NCBI RefSeq assembly: GCF_000380565.1
Contig: NZ_AQYJ01000028.1
Location: forward strand, 558,001 to 622,000
Direction of reading: 5' to 3'
Length of the DNA stretch: 64,000 nt
DNA from: Microbulbifer variabilis ATCC 700307
GTDB lineage: Bacteria > Pseudomonadota > Gammaproteobacteria > Pseudomonadales > Cellvibrionaceae
Made by a program: the position numbers and the translations under genes. Position 1 is the stretch's first letter; the number at the start of each line of letters is the position of its first letter. The notes under the pieces were generated by a model that saw nothing but the letters and a program-made list of their open reading frames with translations, had not been told where the DNA came from and searched no databases. Below, piece by piece: positions 1 through 8,862 of the stretch.

Positions 1-2
1 CA

Positions 3-200
3 AACGTATTTATTGCTTACGGAGAATTAGAGAAGGAACTGGGCGCTACGGTAGAAAGGTTCGTTAGTGAGTTAAAGGACCAAGAATTGGCTAACTTAAC
101 TCTGGAGCCGGCAGTTATCGAATCGGCGAATCACACTACAGCATTCCCAAAGACATCAGTTCGCAGTATTTATTGGCTTGCCGATAAGCTGAAACACTAG
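3..200 (+). CDS. Alpha/beta-hydrolase (putative esterase, COG2819-like), C-terminal part
   Basis: This open frame runs in from the window edge and stops at TAG 198-200, leaving the last 65 residues. The order VFIAYGELE, then a helical stretch, then SANHTTAFP near the end fits the C-terminus of predicted alpha/beta-superfamily esterases (Fes/IroE-like, COG2819), in which the His of the H-T/S-x-x-P segment completes the catalytic triad. The nucleophile region lies outside the window, so substrate cannot be judged. Another alpha/beta-hydrolase subfamily is possible. Confidence 0.55.
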   Translation, partial: NVFIAYGELEKELGATVERFVSELKDQELANLTLEPAVIESANHTTAFPKTSVRSIYWLADKLKH

Positions 201-250
201 TCAATAGTATATCGAGTCTTATTAATTAAAAATTAAATTTGGGATCTAAG

Positions 251-1453
251 ATGATTATGAAAAAGCTAATCGCAATCGGCTTAATGTATGGCATAAGCGT
301 CACTGCGGGCGCAGGAGATTTGCATGCTCCAGAAATAAATATGGCCGACTATGGTAGTGACCTCACAGGCCTGGAGAGATCAATACCAAAGCTTAAAAAA
401 GCATTTATTGATACAGCTCCAGCGGATAGAAAAGACGGTATTCCTGTTGGTGAGATAGATGTAATCAAGGAGAGTTTGCAACAGCTGGCACTAGAAATAG
501 CTGATAACCAACATACACCTTACGATAGCCTACTAATTGCTCAAAACAACAAACTGGTTTTTGAATCCTACTATTCCCTTGGTCGTGTCAATTTTCCTCA
601 CCCACAAGCGTCTGCCACCAAGGCCTATACAGCCCTGGCAATTGGGAGGGCGATACAGTTAGGGTATTTGACCATGGAAGACCTAGACAAGCCTGTCACT
701 TCCTTCCTGAAAGGATTGGATAGGAAGCAGCTTGCTAAAGGCGCAGACCTTGTCACACTAAATCATGCCATGAGCATGCAGTCAGGAATCCGTATTGCAG
801 AGGAAAAACTCGATGCCTTACTAGAAAAACCTGAGCAGTTAACCGGGAAAAAGCTAGCCCAAATCTATCTAAGTTACAGTAAGCCGATCACTTCTGATTC
901 GCAAACTTACTTATATCAAGGCTCAGACCCAATGATTGCAATGCTGGTTCTGGATGCTGTAGTTCCCGGCTCCGCGAGTGACTTTATTAAAGAAGAGCTA
1001 CTGGAGAAGATGGGGATCGATATCTATCACTGGAAGGAAGCCGTAAGCGGCGTGCCCCAGGCAGGATCAAGAGCCATGATGACATCGCGCAGTATGGTTA
1101 AGTGGGGCACTTTGGTACTTAATAAGGGAAAATGGAACGGCCACCAGTTAATACCGGAGGCGTATATTACCAAGGCTACTGGTAAAGTGGCTGTTCCCAC
1201 AGATGATGAGTTTGACTATACCAACTTTTCATACGGCTACTTCTTCTGGCGAACGCCCCTGAAGGTTGGCAACAAGAAATATGTCGCAAAGTTTGGTTGG
1301 GGCGGTGGCGGCCAGTATGTGATCTCTATTGAAGATCTTGATTTGGTGATTGCGATCACCGGCCATAGAGATGATGACAAAACCCTGGGCTTGATAGAAC
1401 AACGTATTTTGCCGGCTTTTGTATCTTCTGCATTAAGTGGTACAGCTGGCTAA
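251..1453 (+). CDS. Serine hydrolase, beta-lactamase/penicillin-binding-like family, exported
   Basis: The frame opens at TTG 239, but ATG 251 or 257 is more likely because a signal peptide (MKKLIAIG... to about residue 25) begins there. The class C beta-lactamase fold (PF00144) is indicated by the SATK box near residue 121 (nucleophile Ser and general-base Lys), a YQGSDP segment in the position of the Y-x-N box, and a glycine-rich WGGGGQY near the C-terminus in place of the KTG box. Such proteins hydrolyse esters, amides or D-amino-acid peptides in the periplasm. Length (400 aa) is normal for the family. It follows the esterase fragment by about 50 bp and may be cotranscribed with it. Substrate unknown. 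Confidence 0.8.
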   Translation: MIMKKLIAIGLMYGISVTAGAGDLHAPEINMADYGSDLTGLERSIPKLKKAFIDTAPADRKDGIPVGEIDVIKESLQQLALEIADNQHTPYDSLLIAQNNKLVFESYYSLGRVNFPHPQASATKAYTALAIGRAIQLGYLTMEDLDKPVTSFLKGLDRKQLAKGADLVTLNHAMSMQSGIRIAEEKLDALLEKPEQLTGKKLAQIYLSYSKPITSDSQTYLYQGSDPMIAMLVLDAVVPGSASDFIKEELLEKMGIDIYHWKEAVSGVPQAGSRAMMTSRSMVKWGTLVLNKGKWNGHQLIPEAYITKATGKVAVPTDDEFDYTNFSYGYFFWRTPLKVGNKKYVAKFGWGGGGQYVISIEDLDLVIAITGHRDDDKTLGLIEQRILPAFVSSALSGTAG

Positions 1454-1499
1454 ATTGTTACATTTATTGACCTTGCCTAAGCAGTGTTAAAGTTTTCTG

Positions 1500-1544
1500 T
1501 CCAGCATTTAGGACCTTTGGAATAGGGAAGCCCTAAATGCTGGA
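1500..1544. terminator. Inverted repeat between convergent genes
   Basis: TCCAGCATTTAGG at 1500-1512 pairs perfectly with CCTAAATGCTGGA at 1532-1544 around a 19-nt loop. It lies between the convergent serine hydrolase and csrA genes, where a bidirectional terminator would be expected. There is no clear U-tract on either side, so Rho-independent termination is uncertain. Confidence 0.4.
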
Positions 1545-1645
1545 TAGATTGTTCGATTACACAAGGGTTGCGGTAGTTAGCGTTTTTGAAGTAGTAGGGC
1601 CAAAGCAAGATTGTTAGGGCTCACCCTACTGGGAGAATCTGCTTT

Positions 1646-1831
1646 TTATCTCCCATTATTCCGCTCCTGCTGTTTTTTGATTCTTCTATAAATTTCTTCG
1701 CGGTGAACCGCCAAGGTCTTGGGAGCGATTATGCCTACCCGCACCTGATTACCTTTAACTTCTAATATTGTGATTGAGACGTTTTCCCCAATCCTGAGGT
1801 TCTCGCCTGTACGGCGGTTTAAAATCAACAT
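1646..1831 (-). CDS. csrA: CsrA/RsmA family RNA-binding regulator
   Basis: This 61-residue protein is a full-length CsrA. It has the N-terminal [10 protein letters not shown] strand, the central [10 protein letters not shown] core and the [16 protein letters not shown] segment, whose VHREEIY forms the RNA-contacting edge with the N-terminal strand. CsrA dimers bind GGA motifs in mRNA leaders and control translation and stability, typically of biofilm, motility and carbon-storage genes. MLILNRR replaces the usual MLILTRR. Here it stands alone rather than next to alaS or tRNA-Ser as in many gammaproteobacteria, so it may be an additional accessory paralogue. The window alone cannot show whether another copy exists. 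Confidence 0.93.
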   Translation of the reverse strand: MLILNRRTGENLRIGENVSITILEVKGNQVRVGIIAPKTLAVHREEIYRRIKKQQERNNGR

Positions 1832-2180
1832 ATTGGTTTCCTAATGAGACGCAAAGCATTGGCAAACCTCCCGCAACGGGAAGGCCAGGAAAGTAATATC
1901 GGTTGCGGGCATTAGGAGGGGCGCGAGAACGGTAGGCGTAAAAGAAAAAAAGGCGGGCGCTAGACTCCCAGTGCTTGGGGAATCTCCTCAGGTTACTGAA
2001 TTTGCAACCTTTTATTGAAGACGAGTGGGTTTCTAGCGTACCATTCATGGAGCCACTTTGATAACTGTTCTATCAATTTGGTTAGCTGGCCCGGGGTGTT
2101 GCCGCACCTTGGGTCAGCGCCTTTTACTGTCTCTTACGTCACGCTACCGTTCTCCTTTGGGAATGGGTCTTTTATAAAAT

Positions 2181-2257
2181 TCTTGTTGTTCTTGTTGTTC
2201 TTGTTGTTCTTGTTGTTCTTGTTGTTCTTGTTGTCCTTGTTGTCCTTGTTGTTCTTG
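2181..2257. repeat. 9-bp tandem repeat (TCTTGTTGT), about 8.5 copies
   Basis: The unit TCTTGTTGT is repeated from 2181, with two copies (2235 and 2244) changed to CCTTGTTGT and a partial copy at 2253. On the minus strand it reads as Asn-Lys-Asn/Asp runs within a 75-residue frame (2134-2361). On the plus strand it reads as Leu/Phe runs. Neither frame has convincing coding features. It is a minisatellite prone to copy-number change by slippage; units are a multiple of three, so changes would not shift a frame. Confidence 0.85.
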
Positions 2258-2461
2258 GGCTGTTGGCTTGTAGAAGCCGGTTTAATCAGTGCCCAAAATG
2301 TTGATAAATATCTTTCGATTCTACGCAGCTTTGACGCTGAAGAAAACTGAATAAAATCCAATAAGATTATTTGGGCGCCTATATTTTTTATGAGTTCACT
2401 TTGCCGAATGGCAATTGCTTATTGAAAATGGAACCCAAAATAGTGATCCTTTTAATGAGAA

Positions 2462-2629
2462 CTATGAACCATTAATCCTACTGGATTCTTCAATCCATTG
2501 CTGGTTAAAGCCTGCTCCTTTGGTATAGCCGATGAAAATATTCATTAGCTTTTCCATGCAGCTATTAAGGTCTATTTCAAAAGCTAATTCTTTGGCAGCC
2601 TGGTAATTTTCAGCTGCTTGGTCAGTCAT
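2462..2629 (-). CDS. Small hypothetical protein or gene remnant (55 aa)
   Basis: An ATG at 2629 opens a 55-residue frame starting MTDQAAENYQAAKELAFEID and ending WIEESSRINGS. It has a helical, acidic composition (one repeat of a TPR-like helix pair would look like this) and no recognisable family. No strong ribosome site precedes it. It could be the truncated end of a larger gene, because the surrounding 700 bp hold nothing else. Function unknown. Confidence 0.3.
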   Translation of the reverse strand: MTDQAAENYQAAKELAFEIDLNSCMEKLMNIFIGYTKGAGFNQQWIEESSRINGS

Positions 2630-3097
2630 GCCAAAAAAACTTGGTTAACTGCTTTACATCCTCGGCTGAAATAATGTCATTCATCAAAGATGAAACATAA
2701 AATTTTCAATAAGTGGAGTTTCAGAGTTTTTAAGATATAAGCAGAAAGGTGTATTTTTCTTTTGGGGACCGTTTTTAATTCAAGTCTTGTTAGGTGGTAC
2801 GAAGGTATAAATCTATTTTGTAAGGGCGTACTAATAGTGCAATCACAGCAGTGATGAAAATTTAAATGAAGTAATGTTTCGAAAGTAACTAAAAGGATCA
2901 GACTTTAGAAAATCTATTAAAGTCAGAAAAGTCACCAGTGAAGATATTTGTCAATTAAAGATAGATATGAAGTGAACCTTATAAAATACTGCGGCTGGCA
3001 AATGCCTCGCGAGATGCAATTTGTCAAGACCTTTCACCTATATTGGCAATCTAGGCAGTACTAGAAATATAATAATCGTTTAAATAGGGAACCGAAT
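2630..3097. other. Intergenic stretch without identifiable gene
   Basis: AT-rich, no frame with coding character on either strand. It presumably holds the promoter of the lipoprotein gene that starts at 3098, but no promoter pair stands out. Confidence 0.4.
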
Positions 3098-5890
3098 ATG
3101 AAGCAGTTTTTCGGAAAAACACTAACAACAATTTTCACACTACTTTTTCTATCAGCCTGTGGTGGAGGTGGAGGTGGAGGTGGAGGTGGAGGTTCGGATA
3201 CTCCATCCAATAGCGCGCCGGTGCTCATCTCCGCAAGTGAAGTCACCTTTGAGGAAAATAGTTCTGATGTTCTACTTACACTGTCTGCTAGTGACGCCGA
3301 TGGAGACAGCATTAGTTATAGCTTTATTGGTGGCGAAGATCAGTCTCGCTTTCTAATTGATAATGGTAACCAGTTGCGCTTTGGTTTTGCACCGGATTTC
3401 GAGAATCCTGCAGACGCAGATGGAGACAATATCTATCAGGTAACGATTGAGGCCAGCGATGGCAAAGGCGGTCAATCGAGTCAGGCCATTGCAATAACCG
3501 TTGTTGATGTTAACGATGGCGCTCCCGAGTTTTCTTCCGCAACAGAAATTTCGGTCGAGGAAGGTGTGAGCGATATTTTTTACATCGCTAGGGCCGAGGA
3601 TCCAGATAGAGACGATGTTACATATTCACTGAGCGGCGGCACTGATGCTGCATTATTTTCTATTGATTCCGCTAGTGGTGAACTCCGTTTTAACACGGCC
3701 CCAGATTTTGAGTCGCCTGCGGATAGCGACGAAGATAACCTCTATCAGCTGTCAATCAGCGCCGCTGATAGCGAAGGGGTTGCAAACCAGCTTTCGCTGC
3801 AAGTCATTGTGACTAATCTGTCCTCACCTTCGGCTCGCATCGATTTCCCGACGGGCGGGGCCAATATGGGCGGGAAGCTTTCCAGCCTTGCCCTCACTGC
3901 CAGGGTTTTCGATCTTGAAAGTGGTAAAAATACTTCTGAGAAATTGGCTAGCATCGCTATCGATAGCCAGTCACCAACCGTGGACGTAACTTCCCCGTCA
4001 CTGTGGTATCTCGATACAGAGATTAATAAAGGTCGAGATTCATATAGTCTTTCAGCCCAGTTCGTTACTGGTGAAGCGGTTCAGGATTCACTTTCTGTCA
4101 AAAATGAGCTTTTAATTTTTTGGCCAGTCGGTGTGTCCTACGACAACTTATATCGAAGTAGGTATTTCGCCGATACGGCGTTGGATGTGATATTTGAGAT
4201 AGATAGTGCAGGTGCACGTCGCGTGATTTCTGGTTCATCGGTAGGCTCCGGTCCGGCACTAAACCCAATCGATATGGTACAAAAATTTCCTAATGTGCGT
4301 GCCAATCCTGCCGATGACCACTTTGTCGTACTAAATAGCGACGGGAGTATCTATTCTGTACAACGCTCTACCGGTGATCGCACGCAATTGACCACCTGGA
4401 TTCCTGCAGACCTCACCGCCCTGGCATTGACGGGCTATGGAGGTATAGCTTACGCCACAAGAGCAACAAGAACGCATGGTGAGATTATTGAATTTGACTT
4501 GTTAAACGGCGGTTACGCCAAGATATCCAGCTCCGATTCATCATCTCCGAAAGGCACTGGGCCCGACATGGTGTATCCGACGAGTATCGCATTAGATGAG
4601 GCGAATGGGCAGCTTTACGTGGGTGATGAAGGGTCCGATTCTATTCTCAAGATAGATATTGCCAGTGGCGATAGAACGACAATAAGCGGGAATGGTATCG
4701 GCGGCGGCGAATCCATCACAAGTGTAATGGATTTGATCGTCGATATTGATAATGATCAAATTTATGTTGCTGGCGGTGGCAGGCATAATGTCCTACAAGT
4801 GGACATAGCAACCGGTGATCGGTCAATTATAACAAGCCGGACAAAGGGTGAAGGTTTGCGGCTTTATAACCCTTGGTCAATTAGTCGAGGAGCTGACAGC
4901 AAAAGCTTACTGGTGTCTGGAATTCACTTTGATCCGGTGATCATGTCTGTGGATACTAGTACCGGTGACCGTACAGAAATTTCCTCCAACCATGTAGGGA
5001 CGGGACCAAGCTATTCATGGGACGACGTGAGTTATAGCCGTTCAACCGATCGGTTATTCGTGATCTCCCAAAATGATTACGCAGCCGCAGAAATAGATTT
5101 GCAAAATGGCAACCGCACCCTCGTGTCTCAGTTTGATCCTGGCGCTTCGCCGCGAGTGGTAGCGTCCACAATCGTTGCAGGTGATTCAGATCGCCACGCT
5201 TATATATTCGATGAGAACTCAGACCAATTGGCCAAAGTCGATCTAGAAAGCGGCGAACTGGAAGTAATCTCTGCTTCTGGAATTGGTAAAGGCTCTGCGT
5301 TCACCGGTAGCGTAGTGGCCATGGAGCTAGATTCCGCGAACAATCGTATAGTTTTATTACAGGCCTCAGGGCTGATGAGTGTCGACCTTAACAGTGGCGA
5401 CAGGGAAATTATTTTCGATAATCTCTTCAGTTCTGCGCCCTTATTTGACTCTGTTTCCGGCCTGGCGCTGGATCCCACGAACAACCGCGCTTTCGTCAGC
5501 GATTCCGGTACCGGTGGCATCTGGCAAGTAGACCTGACTACTGGTGACAAGAGCACTTTCACCGCCTCGGTGCACGGCGTCAACACAGCACAGTCTCCTA
5601 CAGACGTTGTCTTGGATACAATCGGCAATCAGCTTCTGGTGAGCACCGAAAGCGGAAATCTGGTTGCCATCGATTTGGATGACCTCTCACAATCAACACT
5701 GTCTAGCGGCAAATGGTGCCACAGCGACTGCCGCGGTGACGGTGTTGCAGTGGCTAGCCTCAATTCCATGACCATCGACACGGATGGTCGCCGGCTCTTT
5801 GGCTATGCCTATAATGGTGATATACAGGGTGTCGATGGAGTCGTAGTTATCGACTTGCGTTCTGGTCAACGAGCATTAGCTTCTAAATAA
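3098..5890 (+). CDS. Large lipoprotein with cadherin-like repeats and a beta-propeller region
   Basis: The 930-residue protein begins with a lipoprotein signal (lipobox LSAC, Cys about residue 21) followed by an 11-12-residue glycine run that should act as a flexible tether. Two cadherin-like domains follow (about residues 40-140 and 141-245), with the DxDGDxxxY and ADxDGDNxYQ acidic motifs that bind calcium in this fold. From about residue 340 to the end, repeats of the form V/ID-(I/L)-x-(S/T)GDR-x-x-I (for example IASGDRTTIS, IATGDRSIIT, TSTGDRTEIS) alternate with DxxNxxxYV strands, as in NHL/SMP-30-type beta-propellers. The likely location is the outer membrane surface or periplasm. Adhesion or ligand binding is an inference; no catalytic residues are evident. 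It is probably monocistronic. Confidence 0.75.
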   Translation: MKQFFGKTLTTIFTLLFLSACGGGGGGGGGGGSDTPSNSAPVLISASEVTFEENSSDVLLTLSASDADGDSISYSFIGGEDQSRFLIDNGNQLRFGFAPDFENPADADGDNIYQVTIEASDGKGGQSSQAIAITVVDVNDGAPEFSSATEISVEEGVSDIFYIARAEDPDRDDVTYSLSGGTDAALFSIDSASGELRFNTAPDFESPADSDEDNLYQLSISAADSEGVANQLSLQVIVTNLSSPSARIDFPTGGANMGGKLSSLALTARVFDLESGKNTSEKLASIAIDSQSPTVDVTSPSLWYLDTEINKGRDSYSLSAQFVTGEAVQDSLSVKNELLIFWPVGVSYDNLYRSRYFADTALDVIFEIDSAGARRVISGSSVGSGPALNPIDMVQKFPNVRANPADDHFVVLNSDGSIYSVQRSTGDRTQLTTWIPADLTALALTGYGGIAYATRATRTHGEIIEFDLLNGGYAKISSSDSSSPKGTGPDMVYPTSIALDEANGQLYVGDEGSDSILKIDIASGDRTTISGNGIGGGESITSVMDLIVDIDNDQIYVAGGGRHNVLQVDIATGDRSIITSRTKGEGLRLYNPWSISRGADSKSLLVSGIHFDPVIMSVDTSTGDRTEISSNHVGTGPSYSWDDVSYSRSTDRLFVISQNDYAAAEIDLQNGNRTLVSQFDPGASPRVVASTIVAGDSDRHAYIFDENSDQLAKVDLESGELEVISASGIGKGSAFTGSVVAMELDSANNRIVLLQASGLMSVDLNSGDREIIFDNLFSSAPLFDSVSGLALDPTNNRAFVSDSGTGGIWQVDLTTGDKSTFTASVHGVNTAQSPTDVVLDTIGNQLLVSTESGNLVAIDLDDLSQSTLSSGKWCHSDCRGDGVAVASLNSMTIDTDGRRLFGYAYNGDIQGVDGVVVIDLRSGQRALASK

Positions 5891-6272
5891 CGACCTACCG
5901 GGTCCCAATTCCAACGGGGCCCGACATCACTTTAGCGAATCTCATCATCCTCTCAAATTAATTTCGATGCTTAATATTGAGGTATTTAATGTTTCCCAGG
6001 AAGTTAATATTTTGAATTTTTTTATGTGTTTTGCTAAGCAGAAATCTAGGTTTTATAAAAATTAAAAACTTATTTTTTCTAACTCAGGGTTCAAATAAAG
6101 ATCATAGTTTCAAGAAAATTTCCAGTCTTGAAGCAGTTAGATATTTTATAATGCTAATTATATTTTTTGGGTTTAATTTTAAGCAATATCAATTTCACCT
6201 TCTCACAGCTGCTCAAAGTCTAATTGACGAAGGTGTCCAGCCAAGGTGTTGTACAGCTTTTCTAGTCAGCAT
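5891..6272. other. Intergenic stretch with a GC hairpin only
   Basis: CGGGTCCC (5899) and GGGGCCCG (about 5916) form an imperfect stem directly after the lipoprotein stop and may terminate it. The remaining 350 bp are AT-rich, with one weak plus-strand frame that lacks coding character. Confidence 0.35.
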
Positions 6273-7277
6273 TCAGAAATCCACCAGCCAATAAATCCGT
6301 ACCAGCGGCATCAGTGCCCGGCCTTCCAAATCGAAGTTCTCACAGTGGCTGACGATTAAGTCGACCAGGTCATCGAGATCCCTCAGGGTGAGGGGAAAGG
6401 TGGAGCGGTCGGCTTCGTAGCGGGCTTCACGGATGAAGTCGCCGGTGCTGACAAACAGGCCCGAGTCCCCTTCACGCAGCGCGCCGATAAAGCCGCGTAT
6501 GGCGGGGGCACCCATGGAGCCGTTGCGATGTTTTACTTCGGCTTTAATGCGCGGCTGGGTAAGGCCCAGGCTGCCTGGAGAGGCGATCACATCGACATTG
6601 CGATCCGGGCCCTTGGGGGATACCTTGGCCTTAAAGCCCATTGCGCGCAGTATCGCCACCACCAGTTCTTTCATTTCTTCGGGCAGTAATACGGTGATCT
6701 TGTCTTTGATTAGTTCGTGGCTCTGGGCCAAGGTTTCGTCTTTGAGCTGTGCGCTATCAGTTTCTGCGGCTTCATCTTCCTGAGGTGTTACCGTGCGGCC
6801 CTCAAATATGGTTAAGAAGGCTTCTATGGTTCCCTGGCTTAGGGAGAAGAGGGTGAGGGTGGAGCCGAGGGAGTTTTTGGCTTTTTGTGGCAGAAGATCG
6901 CGGCTGACTTTACCGAGCCATTCCACCTTACGCAGGTTGGCGTAGTCACCGATAATATCCGGCTGGTAGAGATATTTCCCTTTATCGACCCCCAACAGGC
7001 AGTTACGAGTCTCCGGGTTGTAGCTCACAATATAATCGCCTGCGGCAATCTGATCGCGAAACTTCAGGATCATAGCGAGGGCATTGCCGGTAGCCGCGGG
7101 CTTGTCATTACCGTAAATCTTGATGTATTCGTCCCGCAAGCGCTCGGTGCTTGAATACTGGCTTAGGTCTCCCAGCTGTGACCAACCCACTGTGGCAAAG
7201 CCTTTCTCGAAGTCTTCACTGTAAATACCAAGGTACGCGACTATTATTCCAGCAAGGGATTTACCTATAACTCTCAT
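6273..7277 (-). CDS. Mrr-family restriction endonuclease-like protein with replaced N-terminus
   Basis: The C-terminal third carries the Mrr catalytic fold (PF04471). NVDVIASP supplies the Asp and IKAEVKHR the E-x-K of a PD-(D/E)XK site, followed by GAPAIRGFIGAL and LFVSTGDF. Mrr proteins cleave modified DNA. Residues from about 20 to 160 (EDFEKGFATVGW, IAAGDYIVSYN, VEWLGKVSRDLLP, NSLGSTLTLF) match the N-terminal region usual in long Mrr-like proteins. That family normally begins with a short W-x-V-R-A-G-R strand. Here it is replaced by MRVIGKSLAGIIVAYL, encoded antisense to a repeated DNA segment (7221-7495). The start could be ATG 7277 or 7310; neither has a clear ribosome site. The gene may be 5'-truncated and inactive. 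Confidence 0.65.
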   Translation of the reverse strand: MRVIGKSLAGIIVAYLGIYSEDFEKGFATVGWSQLGDLSQYSSTERLRDEYIKIYGNDKPAATGNALAMILKFRDQIAAGDYIVSYNPETRNCLLGVDKGKYLYQPDIIGDYANLRKVEWLGKVSRDLLPQKAKNSLGSTLTLFSLSQGTIEAFLTIFEGRTVTPQEDEAAETDSAQLKDETLAQSHELIKDKITVLLPEEMKELVVAILRAMGFKAKVSPKGPDRNVDVIASPGSLGLTQPRIKAEVKHRNGSMGAPAIRGFIGALREGDSGLFVSTGDFIREARYEADRSTFPLTLRDLDDLVDLIVSHCENFDLEGRALMPLVRIYWLVDF

Positions 7278-7495
7278 GGTGATTACTGTTGGAGGAGCAT
7301 TGTAGACCAATGAAAAACACCCCCCCTGAATAAGAAAAGTGGAGAAAGGAGCGCGCTAAAAAGCGTGCTGAAGAGCGGTTATCAGGTTCTGAAGATGTGG
7401 ATAAGATGGGGCTTCTGAGTGGGGGTAAAGATGCAATGCGGGATGATAACCCTGATGGGAATGGGAAGCCGGATTTAAAAGAAGCTAAGAGGTAG
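7221..7495 (+). pseudogene. Decayed small gene, copy 1 of a duplicated sequence
   Basis: Read on the plus strand this encodes DYYSSKGFTYNSHGDYCWRS and, after a frameshift in a run of seven C residues near 7319, a basic segment (KERAKKRAEERLSG) ending at TAG 7493-7495. A homologous sequence lies at 13319-13609. Differences between the two copies fall mainly in third codon positions of this frame, for example in the first part AAT/AAC, TAT/TAC, AAG/AAA and CAT/CAC. This shows that the ancestor was a protein gene. This copy has lost its start (its 5' part overlaps the nuclease gene on the other strand) and has a stop after SIVDQ. Family not recognised. Confidence 0.55.
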
Positions 7496-7559
7496 GCTTC
7501 GAAAATCGTGACTAACCGCCATAATGGATGGAGCGTAGTGGTGTAGTAAATTTGGCCAC

Positions 7560-7886
7560 TACAAGAGCGCCCCTCCCAGAGGCGTCCGGTACACTGGTCT
7601 TCGCGGTTGGCCTCTCTCGCAATGGATTCGTTCAGACAGTGCATGAACCAACTGGCATCGGTAAGTCGTGCCTTCCAAATTTTTACTACCTCTGTGAGTT
7701 GGGTGAGTTCGGCGTGATCTGGGTTTCATCTCTACAAAAACGCTGTGATAAAGCTGAGCCTTTGCATAATCGATACCAACGAGACACCACTTCTTTTAGA
7801 TCCCAGTCATCCGCGTGTTGCTGGTGTATAAACAGTGCAATATGGTGTGACGTAGGATGCTTTATCTTCTGTGGGTGTCCCATCAC
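7560..7886 (-). pseudogene. Broken REP-associated tyrosine transposase (Y1/IS200-like), C-terminal half
   Basis: Two overlapping minus-strand frames together match the C-terminal half of large Y1-type transposases. The first (from 7886) reads HHIALFIHQQHADDWDLKEV then RWYRLCKGSALSQRF. After a frameshift near 7710, the second reads ELTQLTEVVKIWKARL, SWFMHCLNESIARE and CTGRLWEGR. The family pattern is NHYH..., RW..LFKG, SWFM+CLNE.IAR.AN and GRFWEGR. The N-terminal HUH histidine pair is not intact (SHHI in place of NHYH) and the catalytic Tyr region is damaged. It is therefore an inactive remnant. Confidence 0.75.
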
Positions 7887-8166
7887 GCCTTTTATGTGCG
7901 TTACTTCAATCGGGAGTATCGGTGCTCGGGAACTTTCTGGTGGGGGGCTACAAATCCTGTCTGGTTCAATCTATCGAGAAACAGTATGCCAGGCGGGTGA
8001 CGGAAATACTGCTGGAACGCCTATGTATGGCTTTACCATAAATGTGGGTATTCCTAACACAATATTGATCTGACCCCACTTACTTAGAAGGCTCCGACAG
8101 GCATTGAGCCTGTCGGATGAAAAACGTCCCGCGCCTAGCAAACTGCTAAAAGGGAAATCGAGACTA

Positions 8167-8757
8167 TCAATTGCTAGTCACTCTTTTAGAACCGACGTAC
8201 ATTGCAAATAACCGAAGGCCGATGGAAATTAAGACAAGCATACTTGGCGCTGTATGAGCGGGTATTGCCTTTAATTGGGTGATTTCTCTTTGAAGGGTCA
8301 TCGTTTGATGTGGATTGGACTGGTGTTTTGGAACCTGAATAACGTTTTTCTTAAGTAATTTATCGAACGATTCGATTTCTCCCGCAAGCATGTCCAGGAG
8401 TTCCAATTCGGTCTTGCCGTCCCATGGTAGCTGTTTCCTAAAAGCGTCAACTGCTTTACCAAGCTTTTTCCATTCTTCTGCGAGGAAGGCTTCAAGTGAT
8501 GAGAGGGTCCTAAGCTTCGAGTTCATGGATTGATTGGCTCGGTAGGCGTTTTGTCCATGAGCGCCGCTCGCCATCATTCCACCAAAGTGCTGTACGTTAT
8601 GTTTGGCAGTATTCAGGTTCCGGCTTATTAAGCTGAGTTGATCCAAGGTGTGGACCAGAGTCTGATCAAGTCTCGGATCTTTATTCTTAATCGCTGCCAG
8701 AGCGGTGTTAACCAGTCGACTCACCTGTACCTTGGTTGCATGTTCGTTGATAGACAT
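8167..8757 (-). CDS. Hypothetical protein, helical with C-terminal hydrophobic segment
   Basis: This is a 196-residue frame from ATG 8757. It is predicted mostly alpha-helical from heptad-like spacing (LVNTALAAIKNKDP, LRTLSSLEAFLAEEWKKLG), with a hydrophobic stretch near the C-terminus (SMLVLISIGLRLFAMYVG) that could anchor it in the membrane. No motif allows a function to be assigned. It sits alone between transposase and integrase remnants, so it is probably mobile-element cargo. Confidence 0.5.
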   Translation of the reverse strand: MSINEHATKVQVSRLVNTALAAIKNKDPRLDQTLVHTLDQLSLISRNLNTAKHNVQHFGGMMASGAHGQNAYRANQSMNSKLRTLSSLEAFLAEEWKKLGKAVDAFRKQLPWDGKTELELLDMLAGEIESFDKLLKKNVIQVPKHQSNPHQTMTLQREITQLKAIPAHTAPSMLVLISIGLRLFAMYVGSKRVTSN

Positions 8758-8862
8758 ATCCTTTTATCCTCGTAAATCCATTGAAGAATGTGTTCTACCT
8801 CTCTGATTTGAGATGCACGTGCCACATTCAATTTTTTCCTTGATGAAAACGCGAATTCTAAA

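Noticed and set aside
2015-2361. Frames of 111 (plus) and 75 (minus) residues across the 9-bp repeat
   Set aside because: Their length arises from the stop-free repeat; flanks show no coding features.
6031-6294. 87-residue plus-strand frame
   Set aside because: AT-rich, Lys/Phe/Ile composition from base bias, no ribosome site, overlaps the nuclease gene end.
7528-8073. 181-residue plus-strand frame
   Set aside because: It is the antisense of the broken transposase, whose minus-strand protein similarity is clear.
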